Positions 22,658 through 36,348 of a DNA stretch of 64,000 nt are shown one piece after another (positions within the stretch are counted from its first letter, which is position 1; each line of letters opens with the position of its first letter). The stretch comes from Trogon surrucura (taxonomy: Eukaryota; Chordata; Aves; Trogoniformes; Trogonidae): NCBI GenBank assembly GCA_020746105.1, contig CM036617.1, forward strand, positions 175,612,412 to 175,676,411, in the 5' to 3' direction. The notes beneath the pieces were generated by a model that was given only the letters and a program-made list of their open reading frames with translations, was not told where the DNA came from and did no database searches. Position numbers and translations under genes: made by a program.

Positions 22658-24745
22658 AATGTATGTGTTTATACAATTGAATATCTGGGTATTATTTTCT
22701 TCAAACATCAGTCAGGAAACACGATACTTGCTAGAAGGACCAAAATATATGTCCTAAAATTCCAGAAATGTTGTTAAGGAATAAATATGTCAAAGATTAT
22801 TAGGATAATTAAGAATGTAAGAGACATGTGTGCTCTTTCTCAGAGTTTCACACCTGTCTTGTAAATTGTCTGCATAATTTGTGTGAAATTTATATGAAAG
22901 TCTTGCCTGCTTTTATTAAGACATCAGTAATTCGTTTGTGTAAGAAAAATAGCAGTTTTTTATGAAACCATAAAAATAACATTCTCTAACTTTTGATATC
23001 AACTTCAATCAGCATTCCACACAGTTTATTAAACATAAATGATAGTTTCATGAAAAACATAAAAAAATAAAATGTGTGTATAATAGAGGATAGCCTCAGC
23101 TATTTCAAAATTACAAAAGCAACAACAAAGCCCTAGGAATAATGTCCTTCAAATGAATATAAAACCTCAAAGTTTGGGTTTTTTTCCCAGTCATGTACAT
23201 CCAAACAAGCACCCTTTGGGGTTCACCTGACCCAGCCATTTGCTCAACATTATGTTCAAAGTGTTGAACAAAGCTAGCTCAATGTCTTAACTAGTTAAAT
23301 ATAACTCTATTTTTTTATATATCTTCTTATAGCTAACTAGGCACAATTAATACAACCTTGCCAATACTTTTTTCCCTTTTTCTGATTTCTACTCATAAAG
23401 CATTAGGAAACAGACTCTAAGGTAACATTAAACAGGGCATAGGCTTGTGTCTTAAAATCAGTAAACACATCGCATCGTCATATTATCCTCAAAGTATCTC
23501 CATTCTTTAACACTTTATTGGAAATTAGTATTCTTTTGCTTTCTACGCATAAAAATAAGATGACAAAAATGTTTTCAGTTTGTCGGGTCCAGTCAGAGAC
23601 TTCTTTTTGATCCTATATTAAGAAAAGTTTTATTTTAGGTGAGGTGGATATGAGGGAAGGAATTTTAACAGAAGAGTGGGTGCAACTGTGTGGTAGTTTC
23701 ACCTGATAACTTTGTCATTTTACAATTTGCAGCTACATGGAAGGTCATATATAGTAGAAGTAAATGTGCCTCCTTGTTTTATTTTTCAAACAGTGTCCCT
23801 CATGAAAATATCCATCCCTGGGGAAGAACTTTCAGAAGCAAATGGTTTTATTTCCCATTGTGGATGTCATTCCAACACAGGCATCTTTTTGATGCCTACT
23901 GTCTTAAGTAAATGAGAAATATAATCATAAGGAGGAATAAATAACGAGTTACTGTTTCTCACATCTTTTCAAAATAACAACTAAATGGAGAGGTTTGTCT
24001 ACTGAACACAGTGCAATTATTTTTGTTTGTTTGTTTTGCCTTTTATTGTAAGTAAATAAGTATGCCTTTGCTTTCCTTTTCTATTTTCAAAACTGTGTAA
24101 TGTACATGGTTGCTTGTTAATTTAGTTCAACCTTCTCCATATAGTATTTTCACAGTTTCATGTGTTTGCTACAACTAAGTATCACTTAGTCAAAAAGCAA
24201 TAAAAATACAATTATTTGCAATTTATTCTCCATCTGTTTAGATTCACATGAGTACCAGTAATTTACTTCTTTATGGCCTAAAAAATAAAATTGCTTTTAA
24301 GTACCAAATGCTAAGTTACAGCTTCCTGGTTCCACTGTACCTTTCAGACCTCACTCCAAAAAGACCTCCTATTATATAGTCACATCTGGATCATGAACCT
24401 CCACTTACTCTTCAATAAAGATTAAACAAGAGGGGTTTCAAGAGGAAATATAAAAGAACTCTGTGAACTAACCTCTTGTTTGTGAAAAAGATATTTTTTA
24501 CTACTTTGAAAATAAAAAGGATATAAAGTAGATCAAATGTAGATATATAGCTGGTCAATTTTTTTACAGTGTCTTTTGTTTACTTGTCTGTTAGGTAGTG
24601 AAGCATACCTAGAAAAACACATTCACTTTTGAAACAATTTAATTTCTAGGTTTTTTTAAACACTTAGATCTTCAAAGGAAGTCATCTAAAAGTGAAATAT
24701 TTTCACTCTTGTCATACTTTTCTTAGTAGTAGAGGAAATATTTCA
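22658..24745. other. AT-rich unique DNA, nothing recognised
   Basis: There are about 2.1 kb without recognisable elements. The two overlapping plus-strand frames at 23690-23915 read the same bases in different frames and have no domain. Confidence 0.5.
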
Positions 24746-25210
24746 CACAGAATCACAGAACGGACAAGGTTTGCAGGAATTCCTGGAGATCTTCTAGTCC
24801 TCCCCTCTGGTCAAGCCAGGGCCAGCTATAGCAAATTTCTCAGGGCTGTGTCCACACAGCTTATGAGTAGCTCCCAGGATAGAGGTGCACAGACTGTCAT
24901 TATCAGGTAACCTGGCCCAGGCTTTGATTAGTCTCGGATCAGAAAGTTTTGTTCTTCTGTTTAAACAGAATTTCCTGCATTTCAATTTGTGCCCATCGTC
25001 TCTTGTCCATTCACTGGGCATCACTAAGAGTCTGGCTCCACCTTCTTCAAAGTGCCTCATTAGGTATTTATACACATTGACAAGATCCGTCCTAGCCTTT
25101 TTGTTCTCCAAGATGGACAATCTCATCTCTCTCAGCTTTTCCTCATGTGTTAAATGCTCTGGTTCCACAATCACCTTGTGGCTCTTTGCAGGACTCACTA
25201 CAGTGTGCCT
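24746..25210 (-). mobile_element. CR1 LINE 3' fragment (about 465 bp), long open frame
   Basis: The minus strand carries the C-terminal part of CR1 ORF2. A 144-codon frame (25228-24794) includes HEEKLREMRLSILENKKAR, then DLVNVYKYLMRHFEEGGARL, SEWTRDDGHKLKCRKFCLN and a worn final block, and stops shortly before the tail. The wording differs from the 20100, 27809 and 39311 copies, so this is an older or different subfamily. The tail keeps 'tgattctgtg' octamers. The frame is intact but lacks the catalytic RT domain, so it is a remnant and not a working gene. Confidence 0.9.
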
Positions 25211-27808
25211 CTTTCTCACACTACTCATTTACACAGTCTGAAATCCCTAATGCTGCAAGATTCACATATTTTACCAATGCCAAGGAAATTTTGCCTGTGC
25301 TTCTTTTCCTGAGATTCTGTACACATATTTTTCCTTCCTCTGCTGCTATTGAAAATGTCCTCTAAGGCGTAAGTGTTTAACATTGAAAAGAGATAAAGGA
25401 GAAGATTTTCTTGGCAACTTGTCACTCACCGTCACCCAGATGATTTGTGCAACGGTAACTTCTGCCTTCACTGGCTTCCAACACCTCACACACTGAACTA
25501 GGACAAAAAGACACTACACATTCATACCTTTATCTTTATTCTTATCTTCTGCAATAAAACTCTGGGTTTCTATGTTAATTTTTTTCCCTTCCAGGATCAA
25601 TAATTTTTAAGGGAAGAAAACACTGTGCTTTTGGTGACAAAAGAATATGGTTCATTTTATTGTTTTTCAATTCACCCCCAAAAAATCCTTTCAGACATGT
25701 GCTTTGATTTGGTTTAGTTTGATTTCATTTTCCATTTTTTCTCTTGCCCTTCCACCTGCTCCTGCAGAAAGCATTAAAAACCATTAGCAGTCTGTGGGAA
25801 GCATGCGTAAAAAGACTTATTAAACCAAATAAAGGTTTTGAGAATTACCACATTCATCAACCTAATTGAATGGCTTTGATGTCTCTGACATCTTGTATTC
25901 AGCTATTCAATCTTCTTTCAAATCTAAAGACGTGGTAGAGGCTCAAAGTCTTCATTTCAGCTGTTTAAGAATAGGAATTCTTTATAGGATAATACTTGTA
26001 TTTTTAAAATCAATTATTTTCCACATTATATCTTCCAGGAAGTCTAATCTTTAAAAGTTATTTTTAATTTCCCAAAACAACCCTGTGGTTCATGTTTGTA
26101 TGAGATTTTGTGTCCTTTGAGATTGTTTTCGTATAGAATCTTCACTGTTTCATATTAATCTGCCAAATTTAGTCATGGTGAAAGGAGCTCAATGGACTTC
26201 ATTGTACAACAGAGCTGTTTTGTTGTAGTGTTGCTAGCCCACCATTTGCTAACATGAATTTGCAGTCTCAAAAATATTTGTTTTGCTCCTCAGATGTGGA
26301 AACTCCAGATTTCTGTGGTGTCTCCATGACTTGGGGTCTTGGGTTTGTGCATTATAATTAAAGTCCTCACTGCCTATTGTGATTTATTGCAGAGAGAGGT
26401 GTTGAAAGTTAAGTCATGAAATCTGAAGTCTGGATTCAGACCAAAACCACCACAGGCATATATTTTGCACTAGGGATGCTATGAAAATAGACCTTTCTGT
26501 TGCCAAATGTATATTAAGAAGTTCTCCCCAAATGTTAACTGTCATAATTTCAGACTCAAAAGGTTAAGAACTTCTACACCAACTATCAAGAGATGTTTAG
26601 CTTGGAGCTTGCTCTGTTCCTTATTTTACATAGTGCTGTGGTGCTCTGATCCTCTGTTCCTTTATACTGACATATTTCCATTGTATAAAATTCTAACAAC
26701 AGAACTGCAATAACAAACAGAGTAAAAGTGTAAATAATGACCAAAGCAGTCATACTGTTTTTCTGGTTTAGTATATTTTAATTGTTTGAAGATTATGAAG
26801 TAAATTATTTCCTGTACATAATTAAGTTTAAGACAGTGAGAAGAATTTGGAAATGCTGCACTGACAATTATCTCCTGCCTTCATGTAGGTCTATATTAGA
26901 ATAACAGTGTGTTATTTTTGATACTGCCAGAGTAATGTACCATTCACTCCGTAGTATTAGTACACTATGCTGTATAATTTATATGGATGACACAGACACA
27001 TTTCAGTTTACAAGTTAAGAAGATATTTTGCAAAAGCAACATATGTTAAAATTTGAAAAATAGTTACTTTTCTTGCACAGGTCAATTTAAGACTGTTGAA
27101 AAGTCTGTACAGTGTTTATTGAATTCTGAAATATTTGATTAGCCAATGCAACACACATAACAATGTCAAAAGACTCTGATAGATTTTATAGCTAAAGAAA
27201 GTATCCCAGATACTAATGTAGACCAAACATTGGATTACATCTCTTTTGTTGGTGAAAACTAGAAATTTGTGCTAATCATGCAAAGTCCTATTCTCATATT
27301 ATTGAAATACACAACTGAGATCTACAGCAATGTTGTATTTTTATGTTGTTTGAATATGATTCATTTTGTTGCCTTTAAATCCATGACACGAACAGAAACA
27401 TAAATATTGCTATTCATGTGAACTAGAGTAATCCAGAATTTGAAGATTTTAATACAACTTGTGATAGTAGTTAAGCACCTAAATAATTTTAAGAATGAAC
27501 AAAGGATATTACTGCAATAACTTTAGAATAAAATAATTTCCTAGAAAGAATATTAATACATCCATACCTCCTTATATTTCTGATATAATTATATTCATTT
27601 ATAGAATTCTTTATTAATATTTTATAATTTTATTTCCTACAATCACTGTTAAGCTTGTTGGATCTAAACCAGAAGTGGTTTAAGTTTTTTACTATCTTAA
27701 AATTTGCCACTGATTAAATAGAATACAACCCTTTTCAAGTGCAGTATATTTTAAGTGGTTGCTTCGCATAACAAAACTAAAGATCTCTGAAGATAGACAC
27801 AGGCATAG
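25211..27808. other. AT-rich unique DNA, nothing recognised
   Basis: There are about 2.6 kb without a supported feature. Base composition becomes very AT-rich between about 27000 and 27750. Confidence 0.5.
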
Positions 27809-28085
27809 ACACAGAATGTTAGAGGTTGGAAGGGACCTCAAAGATCATGTAGTCCAACCCCCCTGCCAGAGCAGGATCTCCTACAGCAGAGCGAACGGGG
27901 ACACATCCAGGCGGGTTTTGAATGTCTCCAGAGAAGGAGACTCCACAACCTCCCTGGGCAGCCTATTCCAGTGCTCTGTCACCCTCCCTGTGAAAAAGTT
28001 TTTTCTCATATTTTTATGGAATCTCCTACGTTCCAGCTTGAGCCCATTGCCCCTTGTCCTGTCAATGGATGCCAGAAAACTCCAG
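27809..28085 (-). mobile_element. CR1 LINE 3' fragment with RT C-terminus
   Basis: The minus strand encodes [37 protein letters not shown] and [19 protein letters not shown], the conserved end of CR1 ORF2, open throughout. The 3' UTR follows with 'ggggggttggactacatgat'-type sequence and 'aacattctgtgtc'. It is among the least diverged CR1 copies in the window. It is 5'-truncated at about 28085. Confidence 0.96.
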
Positions 28086-28769
28086 TAAACTCCTGAGACT
28101 GTGGCAGTATGGGCATATGGCATAGAAAGGAACTGCTGAATGAATGTTTTGTCACAGTTCCCATTTTCAGAAAAAAACATAGAAATATAAAATCTCTCAA
28201 CATTATTGACAATAATAAAAGATGTTTTTTGCTTAGAAAATGTAAGTGTAGGTGCTTGTTTCTGTTGCTGTGTGTGTCTGCATTTAATATGTCACATACA
28301 TATGCATGTATATATATTTTAAGGGGATGTTTGCCTTTCAGTGTAAAAATGACATTTGAAAACAAAAACGTTTTGGATTGTTGGAAAAGAAGCATAAACT
28401 GGGAAAACAAAAATATAATAAAATTTACATGTACAGTGGACTGTCCAAATATATTCTGTCTTGAAAATCAGATTCGGAATGGTTGACATCTGGATGTTCT
28501 TTCACTTTTCCAAGACAAATGCATTGGTTTATAGAAATAGCTGTATGGACACAGCATCTCTTCTGTATAGCTAACCTTATGGAATATTCCTGTATTACTT
28601 AAGAGTAGTGGATTGTGGATTGTGCAGCCTAGAGGCTGCATTTGTACTAATAAATCAAATAATGACCAGAAATGTCATCTAGCATTGGAATCTGATCACC
28701 TGGAGTTTTAAATTAATAGCATAGTCCTTAGCAGACTTCTGGCCCATGTCATCCATTACTCTCCCAGCA
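28086..28769. other. AT-rich unique DNA, nothing recognised
   Basis: No feature is supported. The frame at 28109-28486 (125 codons, plus) overlaps a minus-strand frame at 28006-28410. Neither shows a domain. Confidence 0.45.
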
Positions 28770-28990
28770 GTTTCCAAATGCAGCTACAGCGTTGCAGAGG
28801 TCACTCCCTGCAAGCAGTATGAATGCACTCGCTATGTTTTAAAGGCCAAGATAGTTTATTAACACCATGATGGGCTACTCCAGGCCAACTGACCTGACCG
28901 GCAGTGAACATTCCTGGGCACACCTGGTGCCTGTTAGCGCAGGTATGGACTCATAGTCCAAGGTGACATCCTTTCTGGCCCTTATGTCTA
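28770..28990 (-). repeat. possible LTR fragment
   Basis: On the minus strand an AATAAA signal (near 28860) is followed by 'ctatcttggcctttaaaaca' and a GC-richer stretch ending in 'tgacctctgcaac'. This arrangement looks like the R-U5 part of a retroviral LTR. The segment is more GC-rich than both flanks. I could not find matched ends or a target-site duplication. A 3' UTR of an unseen gene would also fit. Confidence 0.3.
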
Positions 28991-31900
28991 TTCTCCGTAG
29001 TGCACAAAATGCATCTTCATCAGTTAAATACTGTCATTCACCTACTGCGTGCAGAAAATTAGGGTAGACAGAAGGATTTTTAGTTTTGACCTCTATGATT
29101 TGAGTCCTCTTCACAGACTCTCATCTTGTTAAAAGTATTAATTCGCACAAACCCTTCTCTCTCTTTGGAATAGTCTTTTTTTCCCACTCTGTAAACAGCA
29201 ACTACTTAACATGCAAAATGAAACACTGACTATTAAAGTTATAAAGTTATTCAAGAGAAAGCACAGAAAATAGCTAAATACCAGGAAATCTGGACAGGAG
29301 TTTGGTCCAGTTCTGTACACTCAGTTTGTCACACATTTACAGCACTCAATACATGGTCTGACAACGTTAAATTTTTTTTCAGGAAATGAGTCAGACTCTG
29401 TCTTTCTTTCAAGTTAACTCACTAATTTTTTTCTGCTTATGGACTTTAAGAGATCAACAAGGAAAGTTCACCTGCTTAAAAACTACCAGATTTTTATGTT
29501 GGTTCTGAAAAATTAAAGAAAGATACTAATTCACCACTTCCTCTTCATAAGCTAAAATACCATTTACATTAGTACATAGGATTTTTAAAGGATATGAATT
29601 TCATTTGCAGATAGGCAAGAAATCATAAAATCTGCATATGTAACACTAAACATTTTTTATCTAGTTCATCATAGAGTAATCACAGCCAATCTGTAAATTA
29701 AAGAATTCATCAGAATGAGCATGAAATAGATCTTGCCTTGTATATTTATCTCCACTATGCTGCTCTTACCTTCTATTTTCTTCCTTAGCAGTATAGCTGT
29801 GATGTTTTGTGCTTTCCAACTAGAAAAATAGCTTGCATCATATTCAACTGTCATTTTTACATGTCTCTCTCACACTGATACAGATGACTCCTATAGCTTT
29901 GAACTAAATTGGTCACAGAGGAGCACAGCATACGGATATATCTGGCAGCCCAACACCACATGTGTTAGAGTATTCTCCAGAGTCAGACAGCTCTGGGGTT
30001 AGGAGAAGTGCTCCTCCTCCAACCCCAAGTGCTTTGGAATTGGTTGGAGTAATGACGTTTGGCTTTACTTGGGTTTTGTGCTGATTTATTGCAGTGGGAA
30101 GTCTCCTTTTCCTACAGTTTCACTAAAATACACAGTTACTTCTGTGGTTTCCCCTGGGTGCATTACCTGTTGTTATAGTATAGATTGGGCTGATGTGAAA
30201 ATTACATGCTTCATGCCTGGCCATTGTAGAAAGACACTTCCTCTTGAACTAAGAGACTGATCAGGAAATGCATCTGAGAATACCTGCAACACCAAACTGC
30301 TGTTAAATCAAAGGGGATAAAGAGGGGAACATGAACAGCATCTATCAAGTGATACAGCAGCTCAACAGGCCTTTTGATTTAGGATCTATATACAGGTGCA
30401 CTTGAAAAATTCCCTTTTTAAGTACAAGCTTGTTAAAGGATGGGAGTTCAGATGTCACCTGTCCTTCTGTGGGAGTAAATCTTTCCAGACAACAGCTGAA
30501 TTAACCACCCTTAAAATTCATGTACCACAAGCTCATAAATCACATTCCTAGAGAATCACCAGATTGTCACCACAGATGCCACCCTCAGCTCTTCGGAAAA
30601 AAAAATAAATCACGGTGACTGTATGCATATATTCTATTAGCTGGATACAGAGATTCTTTAATGTTCTTCAAAATAACCATTAAAAAAATAAAATATTACA
30701 TTATCAGGAATGTCTGACATTCTTAAGTCAAAATGCACTTAAAGAGTTTTTCAGTATGTCATGCATGTTTTATGACTGCAGGGAAATCCACTGCAAAGTT
30801 TTGTTCTTACAGCAATTTTTATTTTTCCATATGTAAGCTGTGAAATTAATAAAATCCAAAATCAATACTTGAGTTATGTGTATCCTGATGCATTTCATGA
30901 GGATTGCTTAAACAGAATGAGTGATAAAAATTGATGAATTTCAGAGCGGCATAGTTAAACTCAATTAAGTATCTATATCATTTTCTTATCCAGCCTTAAA
31001 AGTATTTGAATGGAATTTAGCTTAATTAACTTTTAAAGAATATCTACAAATATATATTAGTATTTATTTTTGTTACATTTTAGACTGCAATAGGAACAAT
31101 AGGCTTCTATTTGTGGCTAACACCTTCACAGTTGGCAAGAGACAACTGAGTCCTAGAAATTAAATTATATTGCACATGGTTTTATTCTAAATGGGAAGGA
31201 ACCATAAAGAGATTTCAAACAGTTTCAGTAATATTGTTTCAATAACATTATTATTTAGTTGGGATTAAAGGCTTCCTTTCTACGTCCCTCCAGAAAGTCT
31301 CTAATAGTTATTATTAACATTTCAGGAATGGATTTGCATATTTCCTTTTTATTTTTTTTCTCTTTTCAAATTTGCCTCTTTTCCAACTCTTTACCCTTTG
31401 AAAATGAACAAAAACCCATGGAAGTGGGAGAAAAATATGTGTGAATGCATATTCTGTCAGAGAATAGGGAGAACATAAGGCAATAAATGAAAAGAGTAAC
31501 AGTGAAGTAATATCTGCATGTATTAAAGCTAATTATGTTCCTGAATCTTTCACAATAGTTTCCAAGGTATTTTACAAAACAGAAGTATCAACACGCATGC
31601 AAGGTTGTGAGATAGCTGAACGATATGTATTAATATAGTTGCTAAAGCCTGAGGTTTTATATATTTTTCAGTTAGTCATCTGAGTTCAACAGAAGTTTAC
31701 AGTGTAGGGACAAATGTCATTTTTTTCTCAAGAGGCTTTAGGTACTCATTTTTACAGGATATGTCCTGAGAGACTTTTCAAGTTGGCATGTTTTAAAAGT
31801 TAAGGCCATAAAATTGTTTCAAGCCCTACAAAAATTCCTAGGATTACTTTTTTCTCAGTCTTGACCTGAAAACTTTGCCTTTAAAAACATAACAAAACGC

Positions 31901-34900
31901 TCAAATGTGGAATAGATTATCTTCGGTGGTTATCTAGACGTGTTTTACATGCTCTTTACAATAATCTTACAATGGTGAAGCTCCAAGCATAATACATTCA
32001 AGTACCGTACATTATTCCTGATGAAGTTTCAAGAGAGTTGTTGCTGAGCAGAGAATGTCATGCTTGAGATGCATCTGGTCTAGCTTTGGAGTAAAAACAA
32101 GAATGTGTCTTGATTAGAATGCTAATGAGTAAATTATTTTCTGCTCAGTAAAAAGGAGGACCCCCATATACAGTATACCTCCTGTGCTAACAAGTGTAGA
32201 ATTTCCAGGGCCCAAAGTAGAAAACTGTTCTAGCACAATACAGACATGGAGTACACACCATTCCAGGGCAGCGCACATGAGCCTGCGTTGGGTTCAACTT
32301 CTGGAAGAGCGACAACCTCTAATTTGTTATCATTATAAAGGTTATATCCCATCAATTTTGGATACAGAGCTTTGAATCCCAAAGTAGCTGTAAGTAATGG
32401 AAATTCTTACACTAAGTCTCTGTGCTTATAGTTATATAGGAGACTACATAAGGCACTTGCAAATTCTACTTACAGCAGATTATGCCAACAGCTGAAAATT
32501 TTAAATATTTTTTTTACAATGTAAAACCCTTTAAAAACTGTTTATGTCCAACAATGAGTTTACTCCTTACTGTGTTCAAACAGAAACACACTGAGGGATC
32601 CTGAAGTAGCACAAGGATGCTCCATCTGCCCGAGTTTAATCTCTTTGAACAGCTACCCAAAACAGTACTTTGTGTGATCACAGTCATCAGGGACGTGTTT
32701 TTAAAAAAACCCCTAACTATCAGTTCTGACCTCCCTTTTCCTTCCCTTTCCCCATGGCAAGTTGCATTAAATATGAGATGTTAAGTGCTTTGAACCTTGC
32801 AATTGGTCTGACTCTGGCTCAGTGGCTTAACTGTGGATTAAGGTCAAAAGTTTGCAGTATCACCAATTTCTAAATGCTTCAGAACACAATCTTTGCAACT
32901 GAGCACCTGGGAGGATAACATTTAAAACTGAAATATTGGTCTAAGAATGCTACAATTCTCATCTGATGAAAAAACTTGGGTTTTTATTGAATTTCTGAGT
33001 AAAATAATATATATATATAGTAGACAAATATCATCTCTTTTACTAGTAAATGGAAAAATAGAATCCTAGCAGATTTATGTTTTTAAAGGCCTTCTGTGTT
33101 TTCAGTGGAAAAATGAAGATGTATAGTGTACTTTATATTCAGTCTGAAAAAGAAATTGACCACTTTCCCTGTAAACCTCGCAGATCAGACACGTTTCCAG
33201 TGCTTAGCTGTATAAGAGGGAGCCTTGCTGACTACCACTGGTCTCTGCATGGCACGTCACTCCTGATATCAGAGACACGTCTGATATGAGTTCCTTGTTT
33301 CCTGTTTGAGCCGAATGAGAGCCGTGATCTGTTGTTCAGAATCTCTGACAAAAACATGCTGTGGATCTTTACCTGATAAAGTGCTTCTATACCTCAGCTC
33401 ATTGATTTATCCCACCCCTGAGTTGTCCTCTTTTGACACCCTTAATTCAAGTTGAGTTGAGGTAAGGCTGTTGGCGTTAGGAATTCACCTTGTGCCACAG
33501 GCTTCATCCAGGCCACTGGGCAGCCTACAGGCTCTCTTGACAGATAATTCTGGTCTGTAGGGCCAACACGGCCCTTCAAAACTTTACAGAGTTTAAGGCA
33601 CATTGCATATTTTTCCAAGGACTGTTTCTGTTGACTGTCTTTTTATCAATTTCCTTCCCTAAAAAATATTTTTAATGTATTTATGAATTTCAATATGAAT
33701 TCTTAAAAAGTTGATCTGGCCTCTTTTTTTCCTTCTGTAATGTTTTGCACACATTTTTCCTCTCTTGATGCACAATTCCTCTGTTTTCTTCAGAAATTCT
33801 TAGGATTTTATTAGTCAAATTGCTTCCAACATGTATGTTTTATATTTTAGCCTATGAAAAGCATAGTATATCAATATTTGAGTTGCATATTAAAATACTT
33901 ACGTGATCATTACACATCTGTACTCAACGCACACTTTCAGTAAATTATTGCTGTAAAAAATTACAGTTGAGTGGAACAGGTTTTAGACCTGTTTAGACCC
34001 TTGCATAGCTCCATAATTTTTGCAGAATTCTTGATGTGTATCACACAGTAAATCAGTATTTTGTCTACAAAGATTCTTTTGTTTTCTGCTAAGACTACAC
34101 CAAACCACAAAATTTCAAGGGACCATCTATGCAGGATGTTATAACAAAATAGCTTTGTGTTGCACTCAGCAATTTAGTTGGACACTGCTTACACAATACC
34201 AAAGCTATGGTTCGTGTTTCTTTGTTCTCTTCAAATAAGGGACATTTGGCTGTGGTACAGTAGTGAGTTATCTTTGACTGGAGAAAGATTACCCAACTGT
34301 TAAAGTGGAATGCCCTTGTTGAAGCAGCAATGGGTTGCCTGGAATGAGGTTTTGTAGCAAACAGAAGTACACATCAATGACTACATTTTGAATTCATGAC
34401 TCCTTGCTAGAATAGGTCATGGATTTAAGAAGAAAAAAAAAGAATCGTTAAACAATTACACATAGAATTTGCATGGATTTGCAACTTGGAATTTAGCCTG
34501 CTGTCTACTAGGATATCTGATTATTTTGTTGGTCAGTGAGAGACTTCAGAGAGAGCGATCAGAAGAAAGATTTTAAAAGACAATAAAAGAGAGAGTAATA
34601 TAATAATCTGTGTTACGTGAACTGTTTGTGTTTGATGAACTGCTTACATGTGCCATTTAAACATTTATCTCATTAAGTTTTAACTCCTCACTACATGACA
34701 GATTTGATTTTAAGGAGTTTGAAGGATTTTTATTTATTTTTCCCACTCCTGAAACAGTTGCCCACAGCATCTGAGCAGATCTGGTAGCATAGAAAGCAGG
34801 TTTTCATTATTAGTACCTTAACAGCTGCTTAAAAGATCTCAAAGACATGACTCAAGCTGATGTGATATTTGGAAAAGAGATCCATCTCCATGAAAAAAAA

Positions 34901-36299
34901 ATAAACAAAATATGGCACTCACCTGAGCCAGTACATATGCTAGTAATCTCTTTAGCTTTATTCTAGATGAGAAAGTATATTTTCTAAATGTCCAGCTAGA
35001 GACTGTGCTAAAAGTCAACCACTAAATCCAAAACTGAACAGTTCATGTATAGTCAGTGAAATCTTTCCATCAGCTAATTTAGAAATTACAATGTGTAGAA
35101 CTGAGGTAATCTAAGAATTTCATATACAAGGGGATATTCAGAGAAATAATCACAACAGGAACTAGAGAAATAAAGCATGATATTCATGATAATGAGATCC
35201 TTAAATAATACTATATGATCATTAAAGGATGAAAATATGAGAGTAACAGTCTAAATATTACCAATAGAGCTATTTTGCAAGAGAAAATGGTCACTGTGTA
35301 AGAATGAATGAGAGGAGGAGAAAAATAGATTTTCCTGCATTTTGTTAACAGCTAATTAAAAAATATTCACTATTACAGGATAATTTTTTTCTCCTTCTCT
35401 AAACAACTGATGGTGCAGGCCTCTAATTATTTTCATTCATTCTTCTGTCTCTGATCTCTTTTGCAAGAGGGAATACCTAAAAAATTGGAGCCACTTCTTC
35501 GAAAATGCTACTGAGCATGGAAGACAGTGTGAGTAGTCCCTGAGTACAATGCAGCTTTGTATTTATACCATTGGATTGGGAGAATCAAGCATGCGCTTGA
35601 ACATAAATTCTCTCATTGCATGTTGTGTCATATTCCGGAGGAATCAACCGAATCCTGAAGCTGTAACACTTGAGCATAGGAGCAGACATGTTCAGAGAGA
35701 ACAGACAAGACGTGATCCAGGATTTGAAGAGAGCTGCACAATTATACAGGCATAACGAACAATTTTTGTCCAATAGGTGCTACTACTCTTCCTCTGGTGG
35801 TAGCATCTGTCTTTAGAAATCATTAGATGGAAATGATATTGCTTCGTACAACCAAATCAAACAGTTCCAATGGGAGTTGAAAGGGTTGAAGCTTTCTGAA
35901 ATCCTATCAAAAAGCCCAATCGTATTTTTAATAACTTGTCCATACCTAAATTAATCATAAAAGTATAAAAAAGAAAATACTTAAAAATTTTTATACTGAA
36001 ACAATTTCATGTATTCCCACTGAATTATTAAGAAAAATTTGACCTTTTTTTTTTGTTCAAATATATCAAATTTCTAATTGACGTAACAAAAGAAAGGAAG
36101 TCAGCTTTTAAGCATTCATACCTATCTGGGTGCTGAAAGGTAATTATTTCTGTCAGAGAATGTTTAATAAAAGCTATTTTTTTATTTCCCTTTTTTCCAT
36201 ATTTTTAAAACAATGAAGTTCTAATCTAGATAAAGGCATTCAATGACAAAACTATTCAAATCCATTTCTTATGTTTACAGTTTGATTTGTTGCAACACT
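28991..36299. other. long feature-poor AT-rich stretch (7.3 kb)
   Basis: This is the longest repeat-free part of the window. I see no CR1, LTR, SINE, RNA gene or convincing exon. Slightly GC-richer sequence occurs at 29880-30020 and 33160-33600, without recognisable family or frame. The absence of decayed repeats makes this the best place to look for conserved noncoding elements, but conservation cannot be judged from one sequence. Confidence 0.5.
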
Positions 36300-36300
36300 A

Positions 36301-36348
36301 CTTTTTTTTTTTTTTTTCCTTTCCTTTCTTTCCTTTTTTCCCTCCTCA
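36301..36348 (+). repeat. polypyrimidine tract
   Basis: There are 48 uninterrupted pyrimidines, starting with a 17-base T run and continuing with 'cctttcctttctttcc' units. This is low-complexity DNA of the kind that can form triplex structures. There is no exon immediately downstream. Confidence 0.85.

Noticed and set aside
24794-25228. A 144-codon minus-strand frame as a host gene
   Set aside because: It is the C-terminal remnant of CR1 ORF2 and lacks the catalytic domain.
28109-28486. A 125-codon plus-strand frame as a coding exon
   Set aside because: No domain, no consistent splice sites, and it overlaps an equally long minus-strand frame.
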